Assembly (NCBI RefSeq): GCF_000024865.1
Contig: NC_013595.1
Span: 8,804,001-8,868,000 of the forward strand
Direction: 5' to 3'
DNA from: Streptosporangium roseum DSM 43021
Lineage (GTDB): Bacteria > Actinomycetota > Actinomycetes > Streptosporangiales > Streptosporangiaceae
Length of the DNA stretch: 64,000 nt
The notes beneath the pieces are model-generated. The model worked only from the letters and a program-made list of their open reading frames with translations. It did not search any database and was not told where the DNA came from. The position numbers and the translations under genes are program-made. Every line of letters begins with the position of its first letter. The first letter of the stretch is position 1. Shown here piece by piece: positions 25,804 through 34,141 of this stretch.

Positions 25804-26520
25804 ATGGACAACTCTAGCGGAGTCGGCGTACTCGACAAGGCCGTGCTCGTGCTCAATGCCCTTGAAGCCGGTCCGGCGTCCCTCGCGCAGCTCGTCCAGG
25901 CCACCGGTCTGGCACGCCCCACCGCCCACCGGCTCGCCGTCGCGCTGGAGCACCACCGCATCGTCTCCCGCGACACGCAGGGCCGATTCGTGCTGGGCCC
26001 GCGGCTGTCGGAGTTGTCCACGGCGGCAGGGGAGGACAGGTTGCTGGCCGTCGCCTCGCCGGTGCTGGTCCAGCTCCGGGACCTTACGGGAGAAAGTGCA
26101 CAACTTTACCGGCGGCAGGGGGACGAGCGGGTGTGCGTGGCCGCCGCCGAGCGTTCCAGCGGGCTGCGCGACACCGTCCCGGTCGGCGCCGCCCTGCCGA
26201 TGCTCGCCGGATCGGCGGCGCAGATCCTGCTGGCCTGGGAGGAGCCGGACCGCCTCCACCGGGGGCTGCGCGGGGCCAAGTTCACCGCGGCCACGCTGGC
26301 GAGCGTCCGGCGCAGGGGCTGGGCGCACAGCGTCGGCGAGCGCGAGCAGGGTGTGGCCAGTGTCTCGGCGCCGATCCGGGGCTCGGGCGGCAAGGTCGTC
26401 GCCGCGGTCTCGGTCTCCGGTCCGATAGAGCGCCTCACCCGTACTCCGGGCAGGCTGCACGCCGCCCCCGTGGTCACCGCCGCCGAACGGATCACCGAGA
26501 CGATGCGACGGGCCAACTGA
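25804..26520 (+). CDS. ndgR: IclR-family regulator NdgR (238 aa)
   Basis: Amino-acid-responsive regulator of leucine and other amino acid genes in Streptomyces (NdgR/AreB). N-terminal winged helix-turn-helix VLDKAVLVLNALEAG...LVQATGLARPTAHRLAVALE, then the IclR effector domain with GESAQLYRRQGDERVCVAA and ASVSAPIRGSGGKVVAAVSVSG. ATG 25804 (MDNSSGVGVLDKAV) is the family start. Divergent from leuC, which it most probably controls. Confidence 0.95.
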   Translation: MDNSSGVGVLDKAVLVLNALEAGPASLAQLVQATGLARPTAHRLAVALEHHRIVSRDTQGRFVLGPRLSELSTAAGEDRLLAVASPVLVQLRDLTGESAQLYRRQGDERVCVAAAERSSGLRDTVPVGAALPMLAGSAAQILLAWEEPDRLHRGLRGAKFTAATLASVRRRGWAHSVGEREQGVASVSAPIRGSGGKVVAAVSVSGPIERLTRTPGRLHAAPVVTAAERITETMRRAN

Positions 26521-26571
26521 ACCGTGCGATATGGGGAGGCGAGCACCCTTGCGGCCCCCTAGGCTGGGGAG

Positions 26572-28308
26572 GTGACAGATCGCATCGAGGCAGCCGCGGC
26601 TGAACTGCGTCCCCTGCTCCAAGAATTCATCCTCTGGGCGCGCGAGAACGCACCCGGCAGCGACTCCAACCTGGTCGGCCCGGTGGTCCTGTGGCACCGG
26701 CTGATCGCCTCCGACAACGTCGGTCGGTGGAAGCGGGCCGATCTGCGCACGGTGCTCCTCGACCGGATGCCGCAGGTGGTGGAGGACCCGGACGCCGCCG
26801 CCGACGGCATGGTGCCCGCGGTCCGCGCCTATCTGACGTTCCTGTCGGAGACGGACCGGCTGGCCACGGGCTCCTCCTCGCTCAAGGAGCTGCTCGCCGA
26901 GATCGACGACCTCGAGGACGACTTCGTCGACGCGATGGAGGACATCGTCGTCGACCAGGACGAATACGAGGACGACGAGGAGGAGGACGAGGGGCTGGGT
27001 GACTTCGAGCCGTTCGCGGACGAGCTCGCCGAGCTGCCGACGATCCGGCTCCGCCCCGACGCCGAGCTGGCCGCGGCGACCCGGCAGGCGACTCTGATCT
27101 CCAAGGCCCGCGACCTCGCGGTCTGGGTCGGCTCCGAGCGCCGGGTGGGCGAGACGAGCCTGCTGACCGACGCCGAGATCACCGAGGCCCTGGCCGCTCT
27201 GGGACTGCCCGCGCCCGCACCGGGCGGCAAGCCGCTGGCCGACTCCGTGCCCGCGCTCTGGAACATCTGGAACCTCGCGATCGACCTGGACTTCCTCCAG
27301 CCCGAGGGCGAGGACACCGTCAGCGCCGACGCCGACACCGCCGACTGGCCCTTCGAGGAGGACGACGACGCCCTCGACGTCTGGATGGCCGGGCTGCACT
27401 CGATCGACTACGGCGACCCGGAGCTGGAGGACGAGGACGCCACGATCGCCCTGTCGGGGCTGACCCGGGCGCTGCTGGTCCGGGTGCTCCTGGCGACCGG
27501 CTCCAAGCCGCTGGCCGAGCTCCGCACCGAGCTGGCGGAGGCCGCCGCCGAATACGACGAGCGGGGCGCCGAGGCCTGGGCCGCCGCCACCGCGCAGTAC
27601 GGCGACCCGCTCAACCCCGTGCTCGACTGGCTGGCCGGCTACGGCATGGTCGAGGTCGAGCACGACCAGGTACGGCTGACACCGCTCGGCATGGAGGGCG
27701 TGGTCCACCTGACCGACGACGCCGACATCGAGCTGGACGCCCGGCCCGCCATCGACGCGATGACGGCCCTGGACCTGCTCTCCTTCAGCGCGGAGCTGCC
27801 CGAGGAGGAGGCGGACGCCGAGTTCGCCGCCTGGATGGAGCTGCGCGAGCCCGACCGGGCCGCCAAGGAGCTGCTGGAGGCCGCGGCCGAGGACGACGCG
27901 GACGCCCTGATCCGGGTCCAGGCGGCCAGCATGGTCGGCTCGCTCGGCGAGGTGGCCGTGCCCGCCTGGCAGGACGCCCTCGACGAACCGTCCCTGCGCC
28001 CCTACGCGGCCACCCACCTGGCCCAGCTCGGCGTCGACGACGCTCCCCCGCCCACCCAGGCCGACACCCACTGGCTGATCCTCGACATGCTGACCATCTC
28101 CGCCGGTCTCGGCCGGCCGGAGTTCGTCAGCAGCCTGGACGACATCGGCAACGTGCCGAACCTGGTCAACCTGCTCGACGTGATCTGGAAGGTGCCGCAC
28201 CCGCATCTGGAGGAGCTGCTGGAGGCGATCGGCAAGGCCCACCCGGACAAGCAGGTGGGCAAGGCCGCCAAGCGGGCCTTGTTCAAGGCCCGCTCCACCC
28301 ACAACTGA
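26572..28308 (+). CDS. Large acidic protein of unknown function (578 aa)
   Basis: No family recognised with confidence. It starts GTG (VTDRIEAAAAELRPLLQEF) immediately behind GGGGAGG, and a TAGGCT six bases upstream suggests a leaderless or very short leader. Strongly acidic: a run of Asp/Glu around residues 120-140 (DEYEDDEEEDEGLGD) and further DED clusters. The first ~110 residues are helical (PVVLWHRLIAS..VPAVRAYLTFL); the C-terminal third has HEAT-like helices (ALIRVQAASMVGSLGEVAVPAWQDAL). Cytoplasmic. I recall unnamed actinobacterial proteins of this type beside ndgR. Confidence 0.8.
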   Translation: MTDRIEAAAAELRPLLQEFILWARENAPGSDSNLVGPVVLWHRLIASDNVGRWKRADLRTVLLDRMPQVVEDPDAAADGMVPAVRAYLTFLSETDRLATGSSSLKELLAEIDDLEDDFVDAMEDIVVDQDEYEDDEEEDEGLGDFEPFADELAELPTIRLRPDAELAAATRQATLISKARDLAVWVGSERRVGETSLLTDAEITEALAALGLPAPAPGGKPLADSVPALWNIWNLAIDLDFLQPEGEDTVSADADTADWPFEEDDDALDVWMAGLHSIDYGDPELEDEDATIALSGLTRALLVRVLLATGSKPLAELRTELAEAAAEYDERGAEAWAAATAQYGDPLNPVLDWLAGYGMVEVEHDQVRLTPLGMEGVVHLTDDADIELDARPAIDAMTALDLLSFSAELPEEEADAEFAAWMELREPDRAAKELLEAAAEDDADALIRVQAASMVGSLGEVAVPAWQDALDEPSLRPYAATHLAQLGVDDAPPPTQADTHWLILDMLTISAGLGRPEFVSSLDDIGNVPNLVNLLDVIWKVPHPHLEELLEAIGKAHPDKQVGKAAKRALFKARSTHN

Positions 28309-28368
28309 CGGGCGGAACCGGCGCGGGCGAGAGGGGGATCGGCTGCGCCGGCCGTACCGGCAGGTCGT

Positions 28369-29337
28369 TCACCGGGGAGCCTCCTCATGCCAGTCGGGCA
28401 GCGGGCGGTAGATCGCGACACCGCTGTCCTCCAGCTCCTGGCGGAGGTCGAAGTACGCCTCGCCGAACGGGTCCACCCCGTTGAGCGGCATCAGGCCGCG
28501 CCGGATGGCCAGGTCGTGCGGGGCCAGCTCGGCGGCCCGGGCGAGATGCCGCTCGCCGGCCGCCCTGCGGTCATCGCGGAACAGCCATGCCGCCAGCCGT
28601 CCGTGCAGCCGGGCCAGGCGCTCGTCGCCGGTGGGGGCGCGCAGCTCCCGGAGGGCCGTCCCCGCGTCGCCGTCGATCACCCACCTGCGCAGGGCCGCGG
28701 TGGCCCGCTCGGAGGACAGACCGTTCATCGACCGGAAGGTGTCGGTGGCGGTCATGGTGTCCTGCGGCCGGGCGATCCTGCCCTCCTCGTCGATCCAGAC
28801 CACGGTCGGCACGTTGATCACGTTGTAGAGCTCGGCGATCCGTCCGTCCGCGTCGATCACCGCCGGGTGGGTGACGTCCGCGAGCCACTCCCGCGCGTCC
28901 TGCGGGTCGCGGTCGAGAGAGACGCTGACCACGCTGAACCCGTACCCTCCGAGCTCCCGGTGCAGGGCCTCCCAGGCGGGCAGGTCGTAGCGGCAGCCGC
29001 ACCAGGAGGCCCAGAAGACCAGCGCGACCTTGGTGCCGCGCAGGCCGGCGAGCGGCCCGAACTCCGGGGCCCGGCCGAGGGCGGGCGCAGCCGGCTCGCC
29101 GACCACGACCACGCCCTCGTCCAGGTCGGCCACCGCCTGCCTGCCGAGCAGCTCGGCGAACCGCACCAGGTCCACACCGTCCTCGGTCTCCGCGGCGACG
29201 GCGCGGAACGACGGGATGCACGCGTCTCCCCTGCACCAGCCGTGCGGCTTGCGCTCCCAGCCGAGAATGGGCACCCCGTGCGGCACGACCAATCCGTCGA
29301 TCTTCTCCTCGTGCCCGTCGGCGAGCAAGGTGATCAT
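28369..29337 (-). CDS. Thioredoxin-fold protein with a CGC active site (322 aa)
   Basis: N-terminal part (about 1-95) unknown, with a second cysteine pair (Cys35, Cys40). Residues about 96-230 form a TlpA/AhpC-like thioredoxin fold: KVALVFWASWCGCRYDLPAW, cis-Pro in VINVPTVVWIDEEG. The redox motif is C113-G-C115 (spacing CxC rather than CxxC). A C-terminal TPR-like helical part (ERHLARAAELAPHDLAIRRG) follows. No signal peptide, so it is cytoplasmic. ATG 29337 follows AGGGGCTGAAG. The gene is preceded by two tandem palindromes, so it is probably regulated by a specific repressor. Confidence 0.82.
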   Translation of the reverse strand: MITLLADGHEEKIDGLVVPHGVPILGWERKPHGWCRGDACIPSFRAVAAETEDGVDLVRFAELLGRQAVADLDEGVVVVGEPAAPALGRAPEFGPLAGLRGTKVALVFWASWCGCRYDLPAWEALHRELGGYGFSVVSVSLDRDPQDAREWLADVTHPAVIDADGRIAELYNVINVPTVVWIDEEGRIARPQDTMTATDTFRSMNGLSSERATAALRRWVIDGDAGTALRELRAPTGDERLARLHGRLAAWLFRDDRRAAGERHLARAAELAPHDLAIRRGLMPLNGVDPFGEAYFDLRQELEDSGVAIYRPLPDWHEEAPR

Positions 29338-29350
29338 CTTCAGCCCCCTA

Positions 29351-29395
29351 TTGGATAGCGTTACTCTCCAATTATTGGACAGTGAAGCTATCCAA
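29351..29395. promoter_or_regulatory. Two tandem 21-bp palindromic operators
   Basis: Site 1 (29351-29371) is TTGGATAG-N5-CTCTCCAA; site 2 (29375-29395) is TTGGACAG-N5-CTATCCAA. Each has one mismatch between arms, and the outer arms match perfectly (TTGGATAGC/GCTATCCAA). The centres are 24 bp apart. Both lie just upstream of the thioredoxin-fold gene and overlap its presumed promoter. Geometry is that of dimeric HTH repressors; the cognate protein is not identified. Confidence 0.72.
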
Positions 29396-29436
29396 ACAAG
29401 AGGCGGTCCCCGGAAAGATGTGGCCGGAGAAGCAGA

Positions 29437-29468
29437 AAACCCCCGGAAGCCTATGCTTCCGGGGGTTT
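29437..29468 (-). terminator. Terminator of the tRNA cluster
   Basis: A 13-bp perfect stem (AAACCCCCGGAAG paired with CTTCCGGGGGTTT) with a six-base loop; on the minus strand it ends GGGGGTTTTCT. It lies nine bases after the last tRNA, a textbook intrinsic terminator. Confidence 0.92.
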
Positions 29469-29476
29469 CACCCATG

Positions 29477-29549
29477 TAGCCCCGACCGGATTCGAACCGG
29501 CGCTACCGCCTTGAGAGGGCGGCGTCCTAGGCCACTAGACGACGGAGCC
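29477..29549 (-). tRNA. tRNA-Glu (anticodon CTC)
   Basis: 73 nt without encoded CCA. Acceptor GGCTCCG/CGGGGCT with wobble pairs and discriminator A; anticodon loop CTCTCAA; T-arm GGTTCGAATCC. Nearly identical to the next tRNA except in the acceptor stem and one D-loop position. Confidence 0.95.
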
Positions 29550-29567
29550 TTGCAGAGATGACAGTGG

Positions 29568-29640
29568 TAGTCCCGACCGGATTCGAACCGGCGCTACCGC
29601 CTTGAGAGGGCGGCGTCCTGGGCCACTAGACGACGGGACC
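29568..29640 (-). tRNA. tRNA-Glu (anticodon CTC)
   Basis: Second copy, 73 nt, acceptor GGTCCCG/CGGGACT, discriminator A, anticodon loop CTCTCAA and T-arm GGTTCGAATCC. 18 bp separate it from the first, so both are cut from one precursor ending at the hairpin at 29437-29468. Confidence 0.95.
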
Positions 29641-29701
29641 CTACACACTGTCGTCGGATTCGGGGGGACCGAACCCGCAGCATCTCTTGACAGAGATGCA
29701 G

Positions 29702-29773
29702 CTGGGGTACCAGGACTCGAACCTAGAACAACTGAACCAGAATCAGCCGTGTTGCCAATTACACCATACCCCA
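29702..29773 (-). tRNA. tRNA-Gln (anticodon CTG)
   Basis: 72 nt. Acceptor TGGGGTA/TACCCCA with U1-A72 and discriminator G73, both identity features of tRNA-Gln; anticodon loop TTCTGGT; T-arm GGTTCGAGTCC. First in the Gln-Glu-Glu array. Actinobacteria charge this tRNA indirectly via GluRS and GatCAB; gltX lies 4.3 kb away. Confidence 0.94.
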
Positions 29774-29947
29774 CCGCGCTTGACCCCCTTGCGGGGCTCG
29801 TTGGCGACTCCGAAAGAATAGCCCAGGTTGGGGGTCAAGGCCAAAACGATTGACGGCGGCCGGATCCCCCTGGCGGCGGAGTGCACCCGGGGGTCCGTTA
29901 TGTAACGCTGCTTTCGGAGATCCGTCCGCATGTGAGGAGCCTGAGCC

Positions 29948-31927
29948 TTGGCTGAGAACCCGTTCTTCTCCCCCAGCACGTTGCCCTACAAGCTGCCCAA
30001 CTTCGCCGAGATCCGGGAGGAGCACTACCTGCCCGCGTTCGAGCGCGGCATGACCGACCAACTACGGGAGGTCGAGGCGATCGCCGGCGACCCCGGCCCG
30101 GCGACGTTCGCCAACACGGTCGAGGCCCTGGAACGCTCGGGCCAGATCCTGAAACGGGCGGCGACGGTGTTCATGAGCATCGCCTCCTCCGACGCCACCG
30201 ACGGCATCCGGGAGATCGAGACCGAGATCCTCCCCAAGCTGACCAAGCACGGCGACGCCATCCACCTCAACCGCGCCCTCTACGAGCGGATCAAGCAGGT
30301 CGCCACCGAGGACCCGGAGGAGGCGTGGCTGCTGGAGAAGTACCGCGTGGACTTCGTCCGGGCCGGCGCCGACCTGTCCGAGGCCGACCAGGAGCGGCTC
30401 AAGGGGCTCAACGAGGAGCTGACCAAGCTCGCCACCACCTTCTCGCAGAACCTGCTGACGGCCTCCACCGCCTCCGCGCTGGTCGTCGAGGACGTCAGCG
30501 AGCTCGACGGGCTCTCCGAGAGCGCGATCAAGGCGATCGAGAAGGACGGCAAGTACGTCCTGCCGCTGCTCAACTTCACCAACCAGCCCGCCCTGGCCGA
30601 GCTGACCGACCGGCAGACCCGCAGGAAGCTGTACGAGCTGTCGGTGAGCCGGGCGCCGGAGAACTTCGACCTGGCCGTCAAGCTGGCGACGCTCCGCGCC
30701 GAGCGGGCCGCCCTGCTCGGCTACCCCAGCCACGCCGCCTACTCCGTCGCCGACCAGACGGCCAAGACCACCGACGCCGTCGAGGAGATGCTCGGCAAGC
30801 TGGTGGGCCCGGCGGTGGCCAACGCCCGCCGCGAGGCCGAGCTGCTGAGCGAGCAGGCCGGCTTCCCCATCGAGGCGTGGGACTGGTCGTTCTACGCGGA
30901 GAAGGTGCGTAAGGCGCGCTACGACTTCGACAGCTCCGAGCTGCGCCCCTACTTCGAGCTGGACCAGGTGCTGCGGGACGGTGTCTTCCACGCCGCCGGC
31001 GAGCTGTACGGGATCACCTTCGCCGACCGGGACGACCTGGCCGGCTACCACCCGGACGTACGGGTCTTCGAGGTGTTCAACGCGGACGGCTCGCAGCTCG
31101 GCCTGTTCGTGTTCGACCCCTACGCCCGGCCGACCAAGCGCGGCGGCGCGTGGATGAACAACCTCGTGGACCAGTCGCACCTGTTCGGCGAGCTGCCCGT
31201 GGTGATGAACAACCTCAACGTCACCAAGCCCGCCGAGGGCCCGACCCTGCTGACCTTCGACGAGGTCAACACCGCCTTCCACGAGTTCGGCCACGCCCTG
31301 CACGGCCTGTTCTCCGACGTCCGCTTCCCCCGGGTCTCCGGCACCGAGGTGCCGCGCGACTTCGTGGAGTACCCCTCGCAGGTCAACGAGATGTGGGCGA
31401 CCTGGCCGTCGGTCCTCGCCAACTTCGCCAGGCACCACGAGACCGGGGAGCCGGTTCCGGCGGAGCTGCTGGAGAAGATGAAGGCCGCCGAGAAGTTCAA
31501 CCAGGGCTTCGCGACCGTGGAGTATCTCGCCGCGGCGCTGCTCGACTGGGCCTGGCACAAGCTGGCCCCCGGCGAGACCGTCGAGGACGCCGAGGCGTTC
31601 GAGGCCGCGGCCCTGGAGCGCGCGGGGATCGCCTTCGACCTGGTCCGCACGCGCTACCGGACCAACTACTTCGCCCACATCTTCTCCAGCGGCGTGGGCG
31701 GCTACAGCGCCGGCTACTACTCCTACATCTGGAGTGAGGTGCTGGACGCCGAGAGCGTCGAGTGGTTCAAGGAGAACGACGGCCTCAAGCGCGGCAACGG
31801 CGACCACTTCCGGTCCGCCCTGCTGTCGGTCGGCGGCTCCATGGACGTGATGGCCGCCTTCCGCAACTTCCGCGGTCGCGACCCTCGCATCGAGCCCCTG
31901 CTGGAGCGCCGCGGGCTGCTGACCTGA
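29948..31927 (+). CDS. M3-family oligopeptidase / peptidyl-dipeptidase (659 aa)
   Basis: Zinc metallopeptidase of the thimet/Dcp family. It has the zinc motif HEFGHALHG with His445, Glu446 and His449, the third ligand region downstream, and M3 landmarks GGAWMNNLVDQS and YFAHIFSSGVGGYSAGYYSYIWSE. Length is the family norm (about 680). The start is TTG (LAENPFFSPSTLPY) with GAGGAG nine nt upstream. No signal peptide, so it is probably a cytoplasmic peptide-degrading enzyme. Confidence 0.96.
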   Translation: MAENPFFSPSTLPYKLPNFAEIREEHYLPAFERGMTDQLREVEAIAGDPGPATFANTVEALERSGQILKRAATVFMSIASSDATDGIREIETEILPKLTKHGDAIHLNRALYERIKQVATEDPEEAWLLEKYRVDFVRAGADLSEADQERLKGLNEELTKLATTFSQNLLTASTASALVVEDVSELDGLSESAIKAIEKDGKYVLPLLNFTNQPALAELTDRQTRRKLYELSVSRAPENFDLAVKLATLRAERAALLGYPSHAAYSVADQTAKTTDAVEEMLGKLVGPAVANARREAELLSEQAGFPIEAWDWSFYAEKVRKARYDFDSSELRPYFELDQVLRDGVFHAAGELYGITFADRDDLAGYHPDVRVFEVFNADGSQLGLFVFDPYARPTKRGGAWMNNLVDQSHLFGELPVVMNNLNVTKPAEGPTLLTFDEVNTAFHEFGHALHGLFSDVRFPRVSGTEVPRDFVEYPSQVNEMWATWPSVLANFARHHETGEPVPAELLEKMKAAEKFNQGFATVEYLAAALLDWAWHKLAPGETVEDAEAFEAAALERAGIAFDLVRTRYRTNYFAHIFSSGVGGYSAGYYSYIWSEVLDAESVEWFKENDGLKRGNGDHFRSALLSVGGSMDVMAAFRNFRGRDPRIEPLLERRGLLT

Positions 31928-32150
31928 TCCCTCCCCCCGGCCGGGGCTGAGACGGCTCCACCCCGGCCGGAGGGCTCCGGGCCGCCACCGGACGGCATCC
32001 GCCCGCCTTCCCGCCCTCCAGAACGGCCTGGCGGCCCGCCGGGCGACCTCCAGGCACCGGCCCACGCTCCGGGACCGGCGGCCACCGGGCCCCTCGGCCC
32101 GCCCGGAGCGGGTCACCACGGCCCGTGGCCCGCACCGGGACCGGCATCCG

Positions 32151-32195
32151 CCCGTCAGGGGTTCGCCCGTCAGGGGTTCGCCCGTCAGGGGTCCA
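32151..32195. repeat. 15-bp tandem repeat at the 3' end of padR
   Basis: Three copies of CCCGTCAGGGGTTCG (32151-32165, 32166-32180, 32181-32195; the last is partial, ending GTCCA). The stop codon of the PadR gene (32185-32187) lies inside the third copy, so the array grew from the gene's end outward. Confidence 0.85.
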
Positions 32196-32721
32196 GCTCG
32201 GCGACGGCCTCCCTGAGCCACCGCCTCTCGGCCTCGCCGGTCGCGCGGGCGACCAGGAGCATCCCGCGGTGGAACGGGTCGGGGACCTCCTCGGCCCGCA
32301 GCGGCCTGCCGTCCCGGTAGAAGAAGCTGGCAGGGGCCTCCAGGAAGTCGAGGCGGCGGCGGAGCACCCGGGCCCGGTCCGCGCGGCCGGGGAGCTGGGA
32401 CAGGAAGGTCAGCAGGCCGAAGAAGCGGGTCTGATCGCTGATGTCGAGGTCGGCGGGCTCCCGGAGCCGTCGCAGGAGCTCCGCCCGCCCGGCCTCGGTC
32501 AGGGTGAGGACCTGACGGCGGGCCGCGCCCGCCCCCTCCTCCTCGTGCCGCTCCACGAGCCCGGCCCTCTCCAGCCGGGTGATCGCCGGGTAGAGGGCGC
32601 CGTCGCTGACCGGCCGGAGATGGCCGCTCAACTCCAGGATCCGGGCCTTGAGCTCGTAACCGTGCATCGGCCCCTCCCCGAGGAGGCCAAGGATCGACAG
32701 GGTCAGGTCGCCGCTTGCCAT
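32185..32721 (-). CDS. PadR-family transcriptional regulator (178 aa)
   Basis: N-terminal PadR winged helix: MASGDLTLSILGLLGEGPMHGYELKARI, DGALYPAITRLERAGLVERHEEE and RRQVLTLTEAGRAELLRRL. The C-terminal Vir-like helical domain carries the family's dimerisation part. Divergent from the MATE transporter gene with overlapping palindromes between them, so it is probably the pump's repressor. The 3' end is embedded in a 15-bp tandem repeat. Confidence 0.92.
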   Translation of the reverse strand: MASGDLTLSILGLLGEGPMHGYELKARILELSGHLRPVSDGALYPAITRLERAGLVERHEEEGAGAARRQVLTLTEAGRAELLRRLREPADLDISDQTRFFGLLTFLSQLPGRADRARVLRRRLDFLEAPASFFYRDGRPLRAEEVPDPFHRGMLLVARATGEAERRWLREAVAELDP

Positions 32722-32732
32722 GGAAGCATCGT

Positions 32733-32772
32733 ATCGCTATACCTCTAAACGAGATAGCTCGAAACGAGGTAT
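32733..32772. promoter_or_regulatory. PadR/MATE operator region
   Basis: ATACCTC (32739-32745) and GAGGTAT (32766-32772) are a perfect 7-bp inverted repeat. Nested inside is GCTAT (32737-32741) with ATAGC (32754-32758), and AAACGAG occurs twice in direct order. The 55-bp gap between the two divergent starts is AT-rich relative to the window. Inferred PadR binding site. Confidence 0.62.
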
Positions 32773-32776
32773 GAAT

Positions 32777-34141
32777 ATGCGACTGATCCGCCTTGCCCTG
32801 CCCGTCTACGTGGAGTTGCTGACCGCCGTGGTCGCGGTCGGCCTGATCGACCTGCTCTGGGTCTCCGGCCTGGGCAGCCAGGCCGTGGCCGCGGTGACGG
32901 TGGCGACCACCACCGAATACCTCGCCCTGGGCGTCATCCTCGCCGTCCAGACCGGCACGACCGTCCTGGTCGGCCGGCGCGACGGCAAGGAACCGATCAC
33001 ACCGGTGATCCGTACGGCGTGGCTGCTCTGGGCGGCGGTCAGCCTGGCGGTGGCCGTCCCCGGCGTACTGCTCCGCGAGCCGCTCGCCCGGCTCTTCACC
33101 GATGACGCCGTGACGGCCGGCCTGACCGCCGACTTCTACCTGATCTCACTGGCCGGGCTCCCCGTCTTCTTCGCCCAGTCACTGACCGACGGGATCTTCA
33201 AGGGACGCGGCGACACCACGACCCCGATGCGCACCGCCCTGCTCTGCAACGCGCTGGTGATCGTCCTCGACCCGCTGTTCATCTACGGGCTCGACCTCGG
33301 CGTGCCGGGCGCCGCCGCGGCGACCGTGCTGGCCCGGGCGGTCACGCTCGCCGTCGCGCTGACCCTTCTCTCCCGGCGGGCGCCCCGCGACCGTCCGGCG
33401 CGCGCCAACCGCGCCGACGCCGTGGCCATCGTCCGCACCGGCCTGCCCATGGCCGGGGACTTCCTGGCCCGGTCCCTCGCCGGCATGGTCCTGGTGGAGG
33501 TGGTCGGCGGGTTCGGCATCGTGGCGCTGGCGGGCTACGGCATCGGGACGAAGATCATGCTGGCCGGGGTGATGGCCTTCTACGCGCTCCGCCAGGCCGC
33601 CATGATCCAGACGGCCCGCTCCGGCGACGCGGGACCCGTCCTCGGGTACGGCCTGGCGGCGGGCCTGGCCGTCGCCGCGGTGCTCAACGCCCTCGCCACG
33701 CCCGCGGCGGGCCTGTTCACCGGCGATCCGGCGGTGGCCGCCGAGGCCGCGGGCTTCCTGCGCTGGATGACGCTCTACCTGGTCCCGTTCGGCGGGCTGA
33801 TCTCCGTCGGCGGGGTGCTCCAGGCGAGCGGGAAGGGGAGCAGGCTGCTCGTCGCCACCCTGGCGGGTCTCGCGGCCCAGCTCCCTCTCGCCTACGCGCT
33901 CGGCGCCGCGCTCGGCCTCCCCGGCGTCTGGCTGGCGATGGCGGCCGGAGCCGCCCTCACGCTCGCGCTCGTCGCGGGGCCCGGCCTGCCGGGCGGCTCC
34001 GCCCCCTCGGCCGCGGGCCCCGTCCGGTCGCGTCTCAGCCCTGGAGCCTGGCGAGGGCGGCGCGGATCCGATCCATCGAACGCTCCCGGCCGAGCGCCTC
34101 GATCGACTCGAACAGCGGCAGGCCGACGGTCCGGCCGGTGA
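32777..34141 (+). CDS. MATE-family multidrug efflux transporter (454 aa)
   Basis: Twelve-helix MATE/DinF-type Na+ or H+ antiporter: QAVAAVTVATTTEYLALGVIL, YLISLAGLPVFFAQSLTDGIFKGRGDTTTPMR (the family G-x-GDT block), GLPMAGDFLARSLAGMVLVE, then the second repeat. ATG 32777 (MRLIRLALPVYV) has GAGG seven nt upstream. The C-terminal ~36 residues (RSRLSPGAWRGRRGSDPSN...) are read antisense through the end of gltX: the gene overlaps convergent gltX by 107 bp, suggesting the ancestral stop was lost. Confidence 0.9.
   Translation: MRLIRLALPVYVELLTAVVAVGLIDLLWVSGLGSQAVAAVTVATTTEYLALGVILAVQTGTTVLVGRRDGKEPITPVIRTAWLLWAAVSLAVAVPGVLLREPLARLFTDDAVTAGLTADFYLISLAGLPVFFAQSLTDGIFKGRGDTTTPMRTALLCNALVIVLDPLFIYGLDLGVPGAAAATVLARAVTLAVALTLLSRRAPRDRPARANRADAVAIVRTGLPMAGDFLARSLAGMVLVEVVGGFGIVALAGYGIGTKIMLAGVMAFYALRQAAMIQTARSGDAGPVLGYGLAAGLAVAAVLNALATPAAGLFTGDPAVAAEAAGFLRWMTLYLVPFGGLISVGGVLQASGKGSRLLVATLAGLAAQLPLAYALGAALGLPGVWLAMAAGAALTLALVAGPGLPGGSAPSAAGPVRSRLSPGAWRGRRGSDPSNAPGRAPRSTRTAAGRRSGR

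Noticed and set aside
25666..28302. 878-residue minus-strand frame across ndgR and the acidic gene.
   Set aside because: Antisense shadow of an acidic, GC-rich coding region (Leu/Gly/Val/Arg-rich).
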